Source of the DNA: Dactylosporangium sp. AC04546
Lineage (GTDB): Bacteria > Actinomycetota > Actinomycetes > Mycobacteriales > Micromonosporaceae
DNA length: 64,000 nucleotides
Direction: 5' to 3'
Assembly: GCF_022095675.1 (NCBI RefSeq)
Contig: NZ_JAHYSG010000021.1
Location: forward strand, 70,647 to 134,646
Every line of letters begins with the position of its first letter. The stretch's first letter is position 1. Below are positions 15,265 through 24,253 of this stretch, in pieces. The notes beneath the pieces were generated by a model. The model had not been told where the DNA came from. It did no database searches and worked only from the letters and a program-made list of their open reading frames with translations. The position numbers were made by a program, and so were the translations under genes.

Positions 15265-17151
15265 TCAGCGGAGCAGGGCGTGGGCGCGCAGCAGCTCGGC
15301 GACCGACCAGGCCTGGAACGGGCAGCCCGTCGCGGTGTGCGGGGCGTCACCGTCCGCCGTCTCCGAGACCGAGCCCAGGCCCCACTCCGACAGGTGCAGG
15401 TCGAGGCCGTCCAGCAGGCCCGTCGTGTCGGCACCCACGCGCAGGGCCGCGTCCGTGAACGGGCCGATCAGCCAGGGCCAGACCGTGCCCTGGTGGTAGG
15501 CGTGGTCGCGCTCGTGCGAGCCGCCGCGGTGGTGTGCCGCGTACGACGGGGACGACGGGGACAGGGAGCGCGGGCCCAGCGACGTCAGCAGCTCCGCCCG
15601 GCACAGCTCGACCACGGCCGGGTCGTCGACCGGGGCGTGCGGTAGGCCGACCGCGAGCAGCTGGTTCGGGCGGACCGACGCGTCGTCGCCCCACGGGCCG
15701 TCGACCACGTCGTAGAGGCCGGCGCCGTCCGGACGGGGGAAGCGGCGGCGGAACGACGCGGTGGCGCGGTCCGCGGCCGCCGACCAGTCGTGCGGGCGGC
15801 GCAGGCGGTCGAACAGCGACGCCGTCTGCGCCAGGCCCGCGATCCACAGCGCGTTGATCTCGACCGGCTTGCCCTGGCGGTCGGTCACCGGCTGGCCGTC
15901 GACGCGGGCGTCCATCCAGGTCAGGGCGAAGCCCGGCTTGCCCTGGGTGAGCAGGCCGTCGGCCGGGTCGGCGGCGATGCCGTAACGGGTGCCGCGCTGG
16001 TGGCACCGCAGGACCTCGTCCATGGCGTCCGCCAGCAGCGCGACCGTGTCGAGGTCGCTGGTGACCGCGTGGTACCGCCCGATCGCATGCAGGAACCACA
16101 GCGCCGCGTCGGCGGTGTTGTACTCCAGCGTCCCCGTGTCCGCCGTGTTCGCGAGCATCCCCTCCGAGACCGTCGCGCCCGCCCGCAGCAGCACGTCGCG
16201 GGCCTCGGCGGGCCGGTTGGTGGTGAGGAACAGGCCCTCGAACGACGTCATGAGGTCCCGCGACCACTCGCCGAACCACGGGTACCCGGCCACGGCCGAC
16301 GGGCCGGTCGGGGTCATGACGACGAACTGGTCGGCGGCGACGGCCAGCTGGCGGCCGGCGGCGTCGGCGGCGCCGGCCTGGCGGGCCAGCTTCCGGGCCC
16401 GCTTGCGGGCGGCGGTGACCAGGGCGGTGGCGGACGGCGCGTCGGCACCGGTGAACGCCGTCACCGACATGGCCCCGCCGGGCTCCAGCGTGGCGGTGAA
16501 GCGGCCGGCCGCCCACAGGTCCTCGACCGCGTTCAGTCCCCGGGCGGCCTCCTCGCGGGCGTAGACGCCGCGGTACCACGACCCGCCGGGTTGCCAGCCG
16601 GGCCCGCTGACCCGGTACGCGCCCTCGAACTCGAAGCCGTCCGCGGTCGGGACCACCTCGGGATCGCCGGCCGCGAGGCGCTCGCCGTGCGCGTCCCGCC
16701 AGGTGCACAGCGGCGTCACGTCCAGCACGACCGGCCCCGGGGCGCGCACCACGCGGAACACGACGCCGACCGCACTCACGCCGTGGGCCATCGCGATCTC
16801 GCGCTCGACGACCACGTCGCCGAGGTCCCAGCGCCAGACCGGCACGCCGTTGTCGAGCGTGAACGAGGCCAGGTGCACATGCCCGGCCGGGTCCACGGCG
16901 CCACCGGCCCACTCGTCGGTGGCGAGGCGCCAGCGCCGGTCGCCGACCGTCACCATCGGGTCGAGGGCGGCCAGGCCGAGCCGGCGCGCGCTGCCGCCCG
17001 CTTCGGCGACCACGAGCAGGCCGTGGTACCGCCGGGTGCGCAGGCCGGCGACGGTGCCCATCGCGTATCCGCCGAGCCCGTCGGTCACCAGCCACTCGCG
17101 CGCGGCGGCGGCGTCGAGGTCGCCGCAGACCTGCCGGCCGAACGTGATCAT
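15265..17151 (-). CDS. glycogen-debranching-type amylo-alpha-1,6-glucosidase
   Basis: 628 residues. The N-terminal domain (EWLVTDGLGGYAMGTVAGLR, TRRYHGLLV) is the bacterial/archaeal debranching-enzyme N-domain. The C-terminal (alpha/alpha)6 barrel carries YPWFGEWSRDLMTSFEGLFL, NTADAALWFLHAIGRY and ERDHAYHQGTVWPWLIGPF. The enzyme hydrolyses alpha-1,6 branches of glycogen or maltodextrins in the cytosol. ATG 17151 overlaps the TGA of the upstream glucosidase gene as ATGA, so the two are translationally coupled. Confidence 0.9.
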   Translation of the reverse strand: MITFGRQVCGDLDAAAAREWLVTDGLGGYAMGTVAGLRTRRYHGLLVVAEAGGSARRLGLAALDPMVTVGDRRWRLATDEWAGGAVDPAGHVHLASFTLDNGVPVWRWDLGDVVVEREIAMAHGVSAVGVVFRVVRAPGPVVLDVTPLCTWRDAHGERLAAGDPEVVPTADGFEFEGAYRVSGPGWQPGGSWYRGVYAREEAARGLNAVEDLWAAGRFTATLEPGGAMSVTAFTGADAPSATALVTAARKRARKLARQAGAADAAGRQLAVAADQFVVMTPTGPSAVAGYPWFGEWSRDLMTSFEGLFLTTNRPAEARDVLLRAGATVSEGMLANTADTGTLEYNTADAALWFLHAIGRYHAVTSDLDTVALLADAMDEVLRCHQRGTRYGIAADPADGLLTQGKPGFALTWMDARVDGQPVTDRQGKPVEINALWIAGLAQTASLFDRLRRPHDWSAAADRATASFRRRFPRPDGAGLYDVVDGPWGDDASVRPNQLLAVGLPHAPVDDPAVVELCRAELLTSLGPRSLSPSSPSYAAHHRGGSHERDHAYHQGTVWPWLIGPFTDAALRVGADTTGLLDGLDLHLSEWGLGSVSETADGDAPHTATGCPFQAWSVAELLRAHALLR

Positions 17152-19781
17152 CGCTCCCCCTCCGGGCGGCTTCCGCCGGGCCGGGCCACGAGCTCGGCCA
17201 GCAGCCCCGTCCAGCCGGTCTGGTGCATGGCGCCCAGGCCGGCGCCGTTGTCGGCGTGGAAGTACTCGTAGAACAGCAGGTTGTCCCGCCAGTGCGGGTC
17301 GTTCTGGAGCGTCTGCTCCCAGCCGGAGGCCGGACGGCGGCCGTCGGCGCCTCTGCGGTACAGCGAGAGCATCCGCTGCCGGAGATCCTCGGCGATCTCG
17401 CCGGCGGTGCGCTGCTGCCCGGACCCGGTCGGGTACTCCATCTTCACCGAGTCGCCCAGGTTGGCGTGGTAGTCCTGCAGCGTGCGCAGGACGAGGTAGT
17501 TCAGCGGCACCCACAGCGGCCCGCGCCAGTTGGAGTTCCCGCCGAACATGCCGGTGACCGACTCGGCCGGCTCGTAGCCCACGCTCGCGGTCCAGCCGGG
17601 CAGCTCCAGCGTGAACGGGTGCTCGGCGTGCCACCGCGAGAGTGCCCGCAGCCCGTACGGCGAGAGGAAGTGCCCCTCGTCGAACAGGTGCGTCAGGATG
17701 CGCCGCACCCGCCCGTGCGCGGCGACGCCGACCGCGACGAACCGCTCGTCCGAGGCGCCGACGATGTGGTGCTCGGAGATGTCGGCGAAGCTCTTGGCGA
17801 ACCGGCGGACCCGCTCGAACTCGTCCTCGTGCAGGGCCTTGGTGGCGAACAGCGGGATGACGCCGACCATCGAGCGCACCCGCAACGGCACCGCGGCGCC
17901 GTCCGGGCCCCGCAGCACGTCGTAGTAGAAGCCGTCGTGCTCGTCCCACAGGTCCCGCTCGCGCATCGACTCGGAGATCAGCGCGAAGTGCTCCAGGAAC
18001 TTGACCGCGAGGTCGTTCAGCGCCGGGTCGTGCTTGGCCAGCTCGCGGGCCATCTCCAGCAGGTTGAGGCAGTAGAACGCCATCCAGGCGGTCGCGTCGG
18101 ACTGCTCCAGCCGGTAGCCGTGCGGCAGGTGCGAGCGGTCGATCGGGCCGATGTTGTCCAGCCCGAGGAAGCCGCCCTCGAACACGTTGTTGCCGTCGTG
18201 GTCCTCGCGGTTGACCCACCAGGTGAAGTTCAGCACGAGCTTGGAGAACACCCGCATGAGGAACGCCGTGTCGCGCCGCCCGTCGATTTCGTACACCTGC
18301 ATCGCGGCCCACGCCTGCACCGGCGGGTTGAGGTCGTCGAACGCCCACTCGTAGGCCGGGATCGCCCCGTTCGGATGCTGGAACCACTCGCGGCAGAGCA
18401 GGATCATCTGGTACTTCGCGAACGCCGGGTCCAGGTGGGCGAGCGCGACGGCGTGGAAGGCGGAGTCCCAGGCTGCGAACCAGGGGTACTCCCACGGGTC
18501 GGGCATCGACATGATGTCGGCCGCGTCCAGGTGCTTCCAGCTCGCGTTGCGCCCCGTGCGCCGGCCCGGCGGCGGGGGCGGCTGCGCCGGGTCGCCGTTC
18601 AGCCAGCGCGCGACGTCGTAGTGGTAGAACTGCTTGCCCCAGATCATGCCGGCGAAGCCCTGCCGCATGGTCCGGGCGTCCTCCTCGCTCGTCCCCTCCG
18701 GCGTCAGGTCCGCGTAGAACGCGTCGGCCTCGGCCCGCCGCTGCGCCAGCACGGCGTCGAACCCGGGGCCGAACGCCTTCGGGTCGGCCTGCGGGGCCAG
18801 CCGGAGCGACAGGTGCGCGGTCTCGCCCGGGGCGACGGTCACGCGGTACCAGAACGCCGCCTTCGTGCCCTCGCGCGCGGGGTTGACCGTGGGCGCGCCG
18901 TGCACGACGTGGTCGTTGATCCCGTCCTTGGGGAACTGCGTGACCGCCGGCGCGCCGAAGAGCCGCAGGGCGTTGGTCTCGTTCTCGCAGTACAGCTGGC
19001 TCGGCATCGTCCCGTCGGGCCCGGGGGCGGCCTGCAGGACCAGGGGCCCCTCGATGCCGATCGCGTCCGCACCGGCGGCGGCCAGGCGGGGCTTGGCCAC
19101 GTCGTCGTCCCAGGACCACGTGTTGCGGTACCACACCGTGGGCAGCACGTGCAGCGTGGCCGTCTCGGGGCCGGTGTTGGTGACCCGCACGCGGATCCGC
19201 ACGTCGTCCGGCTCGGCCTTGGCGTAGTCGGTCTCGACCACCCAGTACCGGCCGTCGTCGAAGACGCCGGTGTCGAGCAGCTCGTACTCCGGCTCGGTCC
19301 GGGACCGGTGGCGGTTCTCGCTCACCAGCTGCTCGTAGGGGAACGCCCGCTGGGGGTAGTGGTACCGCCAGCGCATCCAGGCGTGGCTGGGCACGGCGTC
19401 GAGGTACCACCAGTACTCCTTGGCGTCCTCGCCGTGGTTGCCCTCGTTGCCCGTGAGGCCGAAGATGCGCTCCTTGAGGATCGGGTCCTGACCGTTCCAC
19501 AGGCCGAGGGCGAAGCACACCCGCTGGCCGATGTCGCTGATGCCGCCGAGGCCGTCCTCGTTCCAGCGGTAGGCCCGGGACCGCGCGTGGTCGTGCGGGA
19601 AGGCCTCCCAGGCGGTGCCGCCGTCGCTGTAGTCCTCGCGTACGGTGCCCCAGGCGCGTTCGCTGAGGTACGGCCCCCACTGATACCAGGGCGTGGCCTC
19701 CGCCAGCCCGTCCTCGGGCCGCCCGAAGGACGCCACCCGCTCCCGTTCCGGATTGCTCACGTGCTCAAGAGGATCATCCAC
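17148..19781 (-). CDS. GH63/MGH1-like glucosidase
   Basis: 877 residues, no signal peptide. The N-terminal block SERAWGTVREDYSDGGTAWE, the HDHARSRAYRWNEDGLGG segment and AWDSAFHAVALAHLDP are characteristic of the large bacterial MGH1-type glucosidases related to eukaryotic processing glucosidase I. It probably hydrolyses alpha-linked glucosides, perhaps mannosylglycerate-like or glucosylglycerate solutes. It is coupled to the debranching enzyme downstream. Start GTG 19781 is used; an in-frame GTG at 19760 (VSNPERERV) is equally plausible. Confidence 0.85.
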   Translation of the reverse strand: MDDPLEHVSNPERERVASFGRPEDGLAEATPWYQWGPYLSERAWGTVREDYSDGGTAWEAFPHDHARSRAYRWNEDGLGGISDIGQRVCFALGLWNGQDPILKERIFGLTGNEGNHGEDAKEYWWYLDAVPSHAWMRWRYHYPQRAFPYEQLVSENRHRSRTEPEYELLDTGVFDDGRYWVVETDYAKAEPDDVRIRVRVTNTGPETATLHVLPTVWYRNTWSWDDDVAKPRLAAAGADAIGIEGPLVLQAAPGPDGTMPSQLYCENETNALRLFGAPAVTQFPKDGINDHVVHGAPTVNPAREGTKAAFWYRVTVAPGETAHLSLRLAPQADPKAFGPGFDAVLAQRRAEADAFYADLTPEGTSEEDARTMRQGFAGMIWGKQFYHYDVARWLNGDPAQPPPPPGRRTGRNASWKHLDAADIMSMPDPWEYPWFAAWDSAFHAVALAHLDPAFAKYQMILLCREWFQHPNGAIPAYEWAFDDLNPPVQAWAAMQVYEIDGRRDTAFLMRVFSKLVLNFTWWVNREDHDGNNVFEGGFLGLDNIGPIDRSHLPHGYRLEQSDATAWMAFYCLNLLEMARELAKHDPALNDLAVKFLEHFALISESMRERDLWDEHDGFYYDVLRGPDGAAVPLRVRSMVGVIPLFATKALHEDEFERVRRFAKSFADISEHHIVGASDERFVAVGVAAHGRVRRILTHLFDEGHFLSPYGLRALSRWHAEHPFTLELPGWTASVGYEPAESVTGMFGGNSNWRGPLWVPLNYLVLRTLQDYHANLGDSVKMEYPTGSGQQRTAGEIAEDLRQRMLSLYRRGADGRRPASGWEQTLQNDPHWRDNLLFYEYFHADNGAGLGAMHQTGWTGLLAELVARPGGSRPEGER

Positions 19782-19857
19782 CGCCGCCGAGCGACGTCAC
19801 CCGGCCGGCGTGACCGGCCGCCGGTCATTCGACCACTGTCGATGAGGCTGACGGGGT

Positions 19858-19915
19858 CCATGATCCATGGAGACTTGTGGCTGTCATGGCGACCAGAACG
19901 TGCCATGGATCATGG
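19858..19915. repeat. REP-like palindrome, copy 1
   Basis: Outer arms CCATGATCCATGG and CCATGGATCATGG, with an inner hairpin GTGGCTGTCATGGCGACCA. The same design recurs at 50634-50690 and 50834-50887, so it is a dispersed extragenic repeat family. Confidence 0.85.
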
Positions 19916-19974
19916 AGGGGCCGGCCGCCGTCTTCGGGCCTGCGGCGCGTGCGCTCGTGTGGCGAGTTCCGGTC

Positions 19975-20086
19975 GGTCGATCGACCGAGTGAGCGGCGTG
20001 CTCACTGGGTCGGGCGACCGACCGACGTGGTGCTGGTTCGGTGGGTTCGGTCGGTCGGCTGACCGAATCGGGCGACCCCCGCAACC
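19975..20086. repeat. cluster of CGGTCGGTCG-type palindromes
   Basis: Three short inverted repeats in a row: CGGTCGATCGACCG at 19975-19988, GGTCGGGCGACCGACC near 20009, and TTCGGTC/GACCGAA arms near 20046-20067. All are variants of one core, which recurs in the terminator hairpin at 20126. No gene is seen in 19782-20167. Confidence 0.7.
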
Positions 20087-20125
20087 GAGCAATCGGGCAG
20101 CCGGGCGGGCGCGCGGTGTGGCGGG

Positions 20126-20159
20126 CCTGCTCTCGGTCGGGCGACCGACCGAAAGCAGG
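20126..20159 (-). terminator. hairpin terminator of the amidohydrolase gene
   Basis: Stem CCTGCT-c-TCGGTCGG / CCGACCGA-a-AGCAGG with a GCGA loop (14 pairs, one mismatch), nine bases past the stop codon at 20168. Confidence 0.7.
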
Positions 20160-20167
20160 GGCCGGCG

Positions 20168-21925
20168 TCAGCGGCGAGGTGAGAGAGCGCCCCTGTCGTG
20201 CACCACCTTGCCGTCCACGATCGTCAGGATCGGGCGCGTGTCCCGCATCGCCGCGTCCGGGACCGTGAAGTAGTCCCGATCCAGGACCACCAGGTCGGCC
20301 AGCTTGCCGCGTTCGATCGAGCCCAGGTCGTCCTCGCGGTTGAGGTACCAGGCGTTGCCGCGCGTGTAGGAGCGTAGCGCCTGCTGGCGGGTGATCTGCT
20401 GGCCCGGGTTGATCTGCTGGCCCAGGACGTTCAGGCCCGTCGTCGCGTAGTGCAGTGCGTACCACGGGTTGTGCGGTGCGATGTGGATGCCGTCCTCGTG
20501 CATGCCCATCGGGATGCCGCTCGCGAGGATGTCCTTGAACAGCGGGCCCACCGGCAGGCCGTCCGCGCGGGGGACGCCGCCCAGCCAGCGGAAGCCCGAC
20601 ACCGACACGCCGCAGTTGAGCCTCTTGAGGCGGGCCAGCTGGTCCGGCGTCGCGTAGTCGGCGTGCTGCAGGCCCCACCGCAGGTCCTTGATGCCGAACT
20701 CGGCGTCGACCGCCTCGTAGGTGGCGACCACCTGCTCGATCGCCGCCGTCGACGTGGCGCTGCCCGCCTGGGCGTTCTCGTTGCGCCAGCGGGCCTTGGC
20801 GACCAGGCGCTGCGACTCGAGCCAGACCGCGTAGCCGTTGGCGTTGGTGGGCAGGGCGAAGGGGGCCGCCCACTCGCCGATGCCGCCCGTGCGGAGCATG
20901 TCGTCGCCGAAGAACGGGAACTGGTTCTTCAGGCGTTCGCGCAGCTCCGGCAGTTGCCTGTCCAGGGCGCCCAGTTCGGCGATGTACCCCTGGTTGTGCA
21001 GGAAGTTCATCTGCAGCCGGATGAAGGCGCGGCCCTCGGCGTGCAGCGCGAGCCAGGCGTCGTACATCCGGAAGTGGTTCAGGGTGGGCAGGCCGTCGGT
21101 CGGCTGCGGGTCCAGCGCCGCCGGGTTCAGGGTGCCGTTCGCGGTCGCGACCAGGGTCTGGTCGAGGATCGTGGTGAGCCCGAGGCTCGCCGTGTACGCC
21201 ATCGCATCCAGCGCGCTGCGCTGCTTGTCCGCGAACGTCTGGCGGATGCGGAGGTGGTACAGCGCCCGGTTGGCCATGTTCGGGTTGCCGCCGGCGATCG
21301 TGCCGTCCTCGGCGACCGTGACCGGCAGGTCGGTGATCGACTCGAAGAACTGCTTCCCGAGCGTGTTGACCCGGGCCGGGCCGAAGCCGCTCTGGTACAG
21401 GAAGACCGGCCGGTCCGGCACGACCGCGTCGATCTCGGCCAGGGTCGGCAGCCGCTGCTCGGCGAACATGCGGGGCGTGCCGGCGCCCATCGCGGTGATC
21501 ATGCCGCCGGGCGGGACGGTCGTGCGGCGGGCCTTGAGGAACGCGAGCACCTCGGCCACGCTCTTGGCCAGCTCCCACTCGGCGACGTGGTAGCCGGGGC
21601 GGTTGGCGAGGCTGACGAAGTGGCTGTGGCTCTCGATGAGCCCGGGGACGACGGTGCGGCCGCGCAGGTCGATCTTCTGCGCCGCGCCGCCGCGTTCGGC
21701 GTCGCGGCCGACGGCGGTGAACCGGCCGCCGGCGATGCGGACGGACGACACGACCGAGTCGCGGTCGTCCATGGTGTGGATGCGGCCGTTGACGAGGAGC
21801 AGGTCATCGCCGTCGGAGCGGCTGTCGGCGTGGGCGGGGGAGGGGGCGGCGAGGGCGGCGGCCGCGGCGACGGTGCCGCCGCCGACGATCAGGCCGCGGC
21901 GGGAGAGGCCGTGGGTGTCTGCCAT
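20168..21925 (-). CDS. Tat-exported YtcJ-type amidohydrolase (1)
   Basis: 585 residues. Twin-arginine signal (LSRRGLIVGGGTVAAAAALA) ending near AHA-D. The metal-dependent amidohydrolase fold shows NGRIHTMDDRDSVVSSV, the HSHF metal motif (PGLIESHSHFVSLAN) and the late MHEDGIHIAPHNPWYALHYA. Family members hydrolyse amide or related bonds in small molecules. Export suggests action outside the membrane on a substrate later imported. AGGAG lies five bases before ATG 21925. It is divergent from the ring-cleavage operon across a 391-bp region with four IclR-type sites. A paralogue lies at 31934. Confidence 0.87.
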   Translation of the reverse strand: MADTHGLSRRGLIVGGGTVAAAAALAAPSPAHADSRSDGDDLLLVNGRIHTMDDRDSVVSSVRIAGGRFTAVGRDAERGGAAQKIDLRGRTVVPGLIESHSHFVSLANRPGYHVAEWELAKSVAEVLAFLKARRTTVPPGGMITAMGAGTPRMFAEQRLPTLAEIDAVVPDRPVFLYQSGFGPARVNTLGKQFFESITDLPVTVAEDGTIAGGNPNMANRALYHLRIRQTFADKQRSALDAMAYTASLGLTTILDQTLVATANGTLNPAALDPQPTDGLPTLNHFRMYDAWLALHAEGRAFIRLQMNFLHNQGYIAELGALDRQLPELRERLKNQFPFFGDDMLRTGGIGEWAAPFALPTNANGYAVWLESQRLVAKARWRNENAQAGSATSTAAIEQVVATYEAVDAEFGIKDLRWGLQHADYATPDQLARLKRLNCGVSVSGFRWLGGVPRADGLPVGPLFKDILASGIPMGMHEDGIHIAPHNPWYALHYATTGLNVLGQQINPGQQITRQQALRSYTRGNAWYLNREDDLGSIERGKLADLVVLDRDYFTVPDAAMRDTRPILTIVDGKVVHDRGALSPRR

Positions 21926-21966
21926 GAGTACTCCTGGGAATTGAGCTCACGGTGCTGCCGAGATTG

Positions 21967-21992
21967 GCGGACGATCGTCCGTCTAGCGGACC
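21967..21992. promoter_or_regulatory. IclR/PcaU-type composite operator, site A
   Basis: Palindrome GCGGACGATCGTCCG, then TCTA, then a direct repeat GCGGAC starting 19 bases after the first. It lies 42 bp upstream of the amidohydrolase start. The same motif occurs in sites B-E. Confidence 0.8.
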
Positions 21993-22052
21993 GATCGACA
22001 TCACCCTGTGCTCGTGACCTCGTGTTGTCAAGGACACATTTTCAAGATCCGC

Positions 22053-22078
22053 GCGGACCGTTGTTCGCCCAGCGGACA
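22053..22078. promoter_or_regulatory. IclR-type composite operator, site B (degenerate)
   Basis: GCGGAC at the start and again 19 bases on, with TGTTCGCCC in between. It aligns without gaps to site A. Confidence 0.6.
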
Positions 22079-22135
22079 ACGCGCCGGATGCGGGCCGGTC
22101 TGTGGTCGCCCTGCCGGGGAGTGGGGCGGTGGACT

Positions 22136-22161
22136 TCGGACATTGGTCCGTCTGGCGGTCA
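22136..22161. promoter_or_regulatory. IclR-type composite operator, site C (degenerate)
   Basis: TCGGACATTGGTCCGTCT followed by GGCGGTC. It has the same three-half-site spacing as site A. Confidence 0.65.
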
Positions 22162-22270
22162 GGGCTGACGGAGACGGTTCGGCGGACGTCCGGCCAGCCG
22201 CGTGGCAGGATGCTGTGAACGGGCCGGAGGCGGTTGACAGCACCCGATCGGAGACTGAGACTGACAGGGC

Positions 22271-22296
22271 GCGGACGATCGTCCGTCTAACGGACA
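22271..22296. promoter_or_regulatory. IclR-type composite operator, site D
   Basis: GCGGACGATCGTCCG, TCTAA, CGGAC. Nearly identical to sites A and E, and 20 bp before ATG 22317 of the CoA-transferase gene. Confidence 0.8.
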
Positions 22297-22316
22297 GCCG
22301 ACCGGAGAGGGCGCAG

Positions 22317-23468
22317 ATGACGCACACCGAGCAGGCCGACCGGCCGCCGGGGCCGCTGAGCGGCCTGCTGGTGGCGGACTTCTCGCGGATCCTCGCCGGG
22401 CCCTACGCGACGATGCTCCTGGCCGACCTCGGCGCCGAGGTGATCAAGGTCGAGGGCCCCGGCGGCGACGACACGCGCACCTGGATGCCGCCCGTCCGTG
22501 ACGGCGTCTCGACGTACTACCTCGGCATCAACCGCAACAAGCGCTCCATCGCGCTCGACCTGCGCGACCCCGGGGACCTGGCCGTCGCGCAGGCCCTGGC
22601 GGCGCGGGCCGACGTGCTCATCGAGAACTTCAAGCCCGGCGGCCTGGCCCGGTTCGGGCTCGACTACGCGAGTGTGTCGGCCGGCAACACCGGCATCGTG
22701 TACGCGTCGATCAGCGGCTTCGGCTCCGGCGCGGGCGCCGCGCTGCCCGGCTACGACCTCATGGTGCAGGCGATCTCGGGGCTGATGAGCCTCACCGGCG
22801 ACGCCGACGGCCCGCCGTACCGGGCCGGCATCTCGGTCTTCGACGTGATGGCGGGGCTGCACGCCAGCATCGGCATCCTGGCCGCCCTGCGCCACCGCGA
22901 CGCCACCGGCACCGGGCAGCACGTCGAGGTCAACCTGCTGTCGTCGGCGCTGTCCGGGCTGGTCAACCACTCCAGCGGGTACGTCGCCGGCGGTACCGTC
23001 CCGTTCCGCATGGGCAACGCACACCCGAGCCTCTTCCCGTACGAGCCGCTGCCGACCGCCGACGGCGAGCTCATCGTCATCGCCGGCAACGACGGGCAGT
23101 TCCGCAAGCTGTGCCAGGTCCTCGAGCTCGAGCACCTGGTCGGCGACCCGCGGTTCGAGCACAACCAGGACCGCACCGCCAACCGCGAGGCACTGCGGCC
23201 GTACCTCGTCGAGCGGCTCGCGACGCGGACCAAGGACGAGTGGTTCCGCGACCTCACCGCGGCCGGCGTGGCGTGCGCGCCGATCAACACCATCGACGGC
23301 GGGGTGCGCCTCGCCGAGGAGCTGGGCCTCGACCCGGTCGTGCTGACCGGCGACGTGCCCGGCATCCGCAACCCGATCCGCTTCTCCGGCACGGCGGCGC
23401 GCTACGAGCTGCCCCCGCCGGACCTCGACGAGCACGGTGAGGAGATCCGCCAGTGGCTGAAGAGCTGA
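22317..23468 (+). CDS. class III CoA-transferase (CaiB/BaiF family)
   Basis: About 383 residues. The family's N-terminal block LVADFSRILAGPYATMLLAD and LGAEVIKVEGPGGDDTR contains the Asp used for the glutamyl-CoA chemistry region; NRNKRSIALDLRDPG and VLIENFKPGGLARFGLDY are also typical. It should move CoA from a donor thioester to a carboxylic acid. ATG 22317 follows GGAGAGG at good spacing; the frame is open farther upstream but that region holds the operators. First gene of a five-gene operon; its end overlaps the citryl-CoA-lyase-like gene. Confidence 0.92.
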   Translation: MTHTEQADRPPGPLSGLLVADFSRILAGPYATMLLADLGAEVIKVEGPGGDDTRTWMPPVRDGVSTYYLGINRNKRSIALDLRDPGDLAVAQALAARADVLIENFKPGGLARFGLDYASVSAGNTGIVYASISGFGSGAGAALPGYDLMVQAISGLMSLTGDADGPPYRAGISVFDVMAGLHASIGILAALRHRDATGTGQHVEVNLLSSALSGLVNHSSGYVAGGTVPFRMGNAHPSLFPYEPLPTADGELIVIAGNDGQFRKLCQVLELEHLVGDPRFEHNQDRTANREALRPYLVERLATRTKDEWFRDLTAAGVACAPINTIDGGVRLAEELGLDPVVLTGDVPGIRNPIRFSGTAARYELPPPDLDEHGEEIRQWLKS

Positions 23469-24235
23469 GCTTCCCGACGGGGATCGGCACGTCCGACGCC
23501 GACCAGATCCGGCTGCTCGGCCAGGACCTGGCCGCCGACCTGATGGGGAAGGTGGGCTTCGGCGAGCTGGCGTTCTGGCTCGTCGCCGGGCGCCGCCCCA
23601 CGCCCGCCGAGACGCGGGTCTTCGAGACGGTACTGGTGGCGCTGGCCGACCACGGCTTCACGCCCACGGCGATCGCCGCGCGGGTCACCTACGTGTCGGC
23701 CCCCGAGTCGCTGCAGGGCGCACTCGCGGCCGGCCTGCTCGGCGGCGGGTCCCGCTTCCTGGGCGTGACCGAGGACGCCGGCCGGTTCCTCTCCGAAACC
23801 CTCGCCGCCGTCGGCGACCTGCCGCAGGACGACGCCGGCTGGGACGCACTCGCGACCGAGGCCGTCACCGCCGCCCGCGAGGCCCGCCGCCTCGTGCCCG
23901 GCCTCGGCCACCCGGTCCACAAGGTCCAGGACCCGCGCACGCCGGTGCTCATCCGCATCGCCGACGAGGAGGGCCTGCGCGGGCCGCACCTGCGGTTGTT
24001 CGAGGCGATCGGCCGGGTCCACCCGGCGATCCTCGGGCGCACCCTGCCGCTCAACGGCGCCGGTGTCTGCGGCGCCGCTCTCGCCGACCTCGGCCTCCCC
24101 GTCGACCTGCTGCGCGGCTTCGCGCTGCTGGCCCGGGCCGCCGGGCTGCTCGGCCACCTCGCCGAGGAGCGCCGCACCGGCCTCGGCATGGAGATCTACC
24201 GCACCGTCGACCGCAACGCCCGCTACACCCCCTAG
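23453..24235 (+). CDS. citryl-CoA lyase-like / short citrate-synthase-family protein
   Basis: 260 residues, shorter than citrate synthase and close to the citryl-CoA lyase branch of the fold. Key segments are KVGFGELAFWLVAGRRP near the N-terminus, GLGHPVHKVQDPRTPVL with the active-site His, and NGAGVCGAALADLGLP. Such enzymes cleave a CoA thioester of a tertiary hydroxy acid to acetyl-CoA and a keto acid. Its start (GTG 23453) overlaps the CoA-transferase gene by 16 bases, so the two probably act in sequence: activation, then cleavage (inference). Confidence 0.85.
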   Translation: MAEELSFPTGIGTSDADQIRLLGQDLAADLMGKVGFGELAFWLVAGRRPTPAETRVFETVLVALADHGFTPTAIAARVTYVSAPESLQGALAAGLLGGGSRFLGVTEDAGRFLSETLAAVGDLPQDDAGWDALATEAVTAAREARRLVPGLGHPVHKVQDPRTPVLIRIADEEGLRGPHLRLFEAIGRVHPAILGRTLPLNGAGVCGAALADLGLPVDLLRGFALLARAAGLLGHLAEERRTGLGMEIYRTVDRNARYTP

Positions 24236-24253
24236 GTTCCGGAAAGGACCGCC

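Noticed and set aside
15265..19680. Single 1,471-codon frame joining the debranching enzyme to sequence within the glucosidase gene
   Set aside because: The two enzymes lie in different frames and overlap as ATGA; the long frame is read-through in a non-coding frame.
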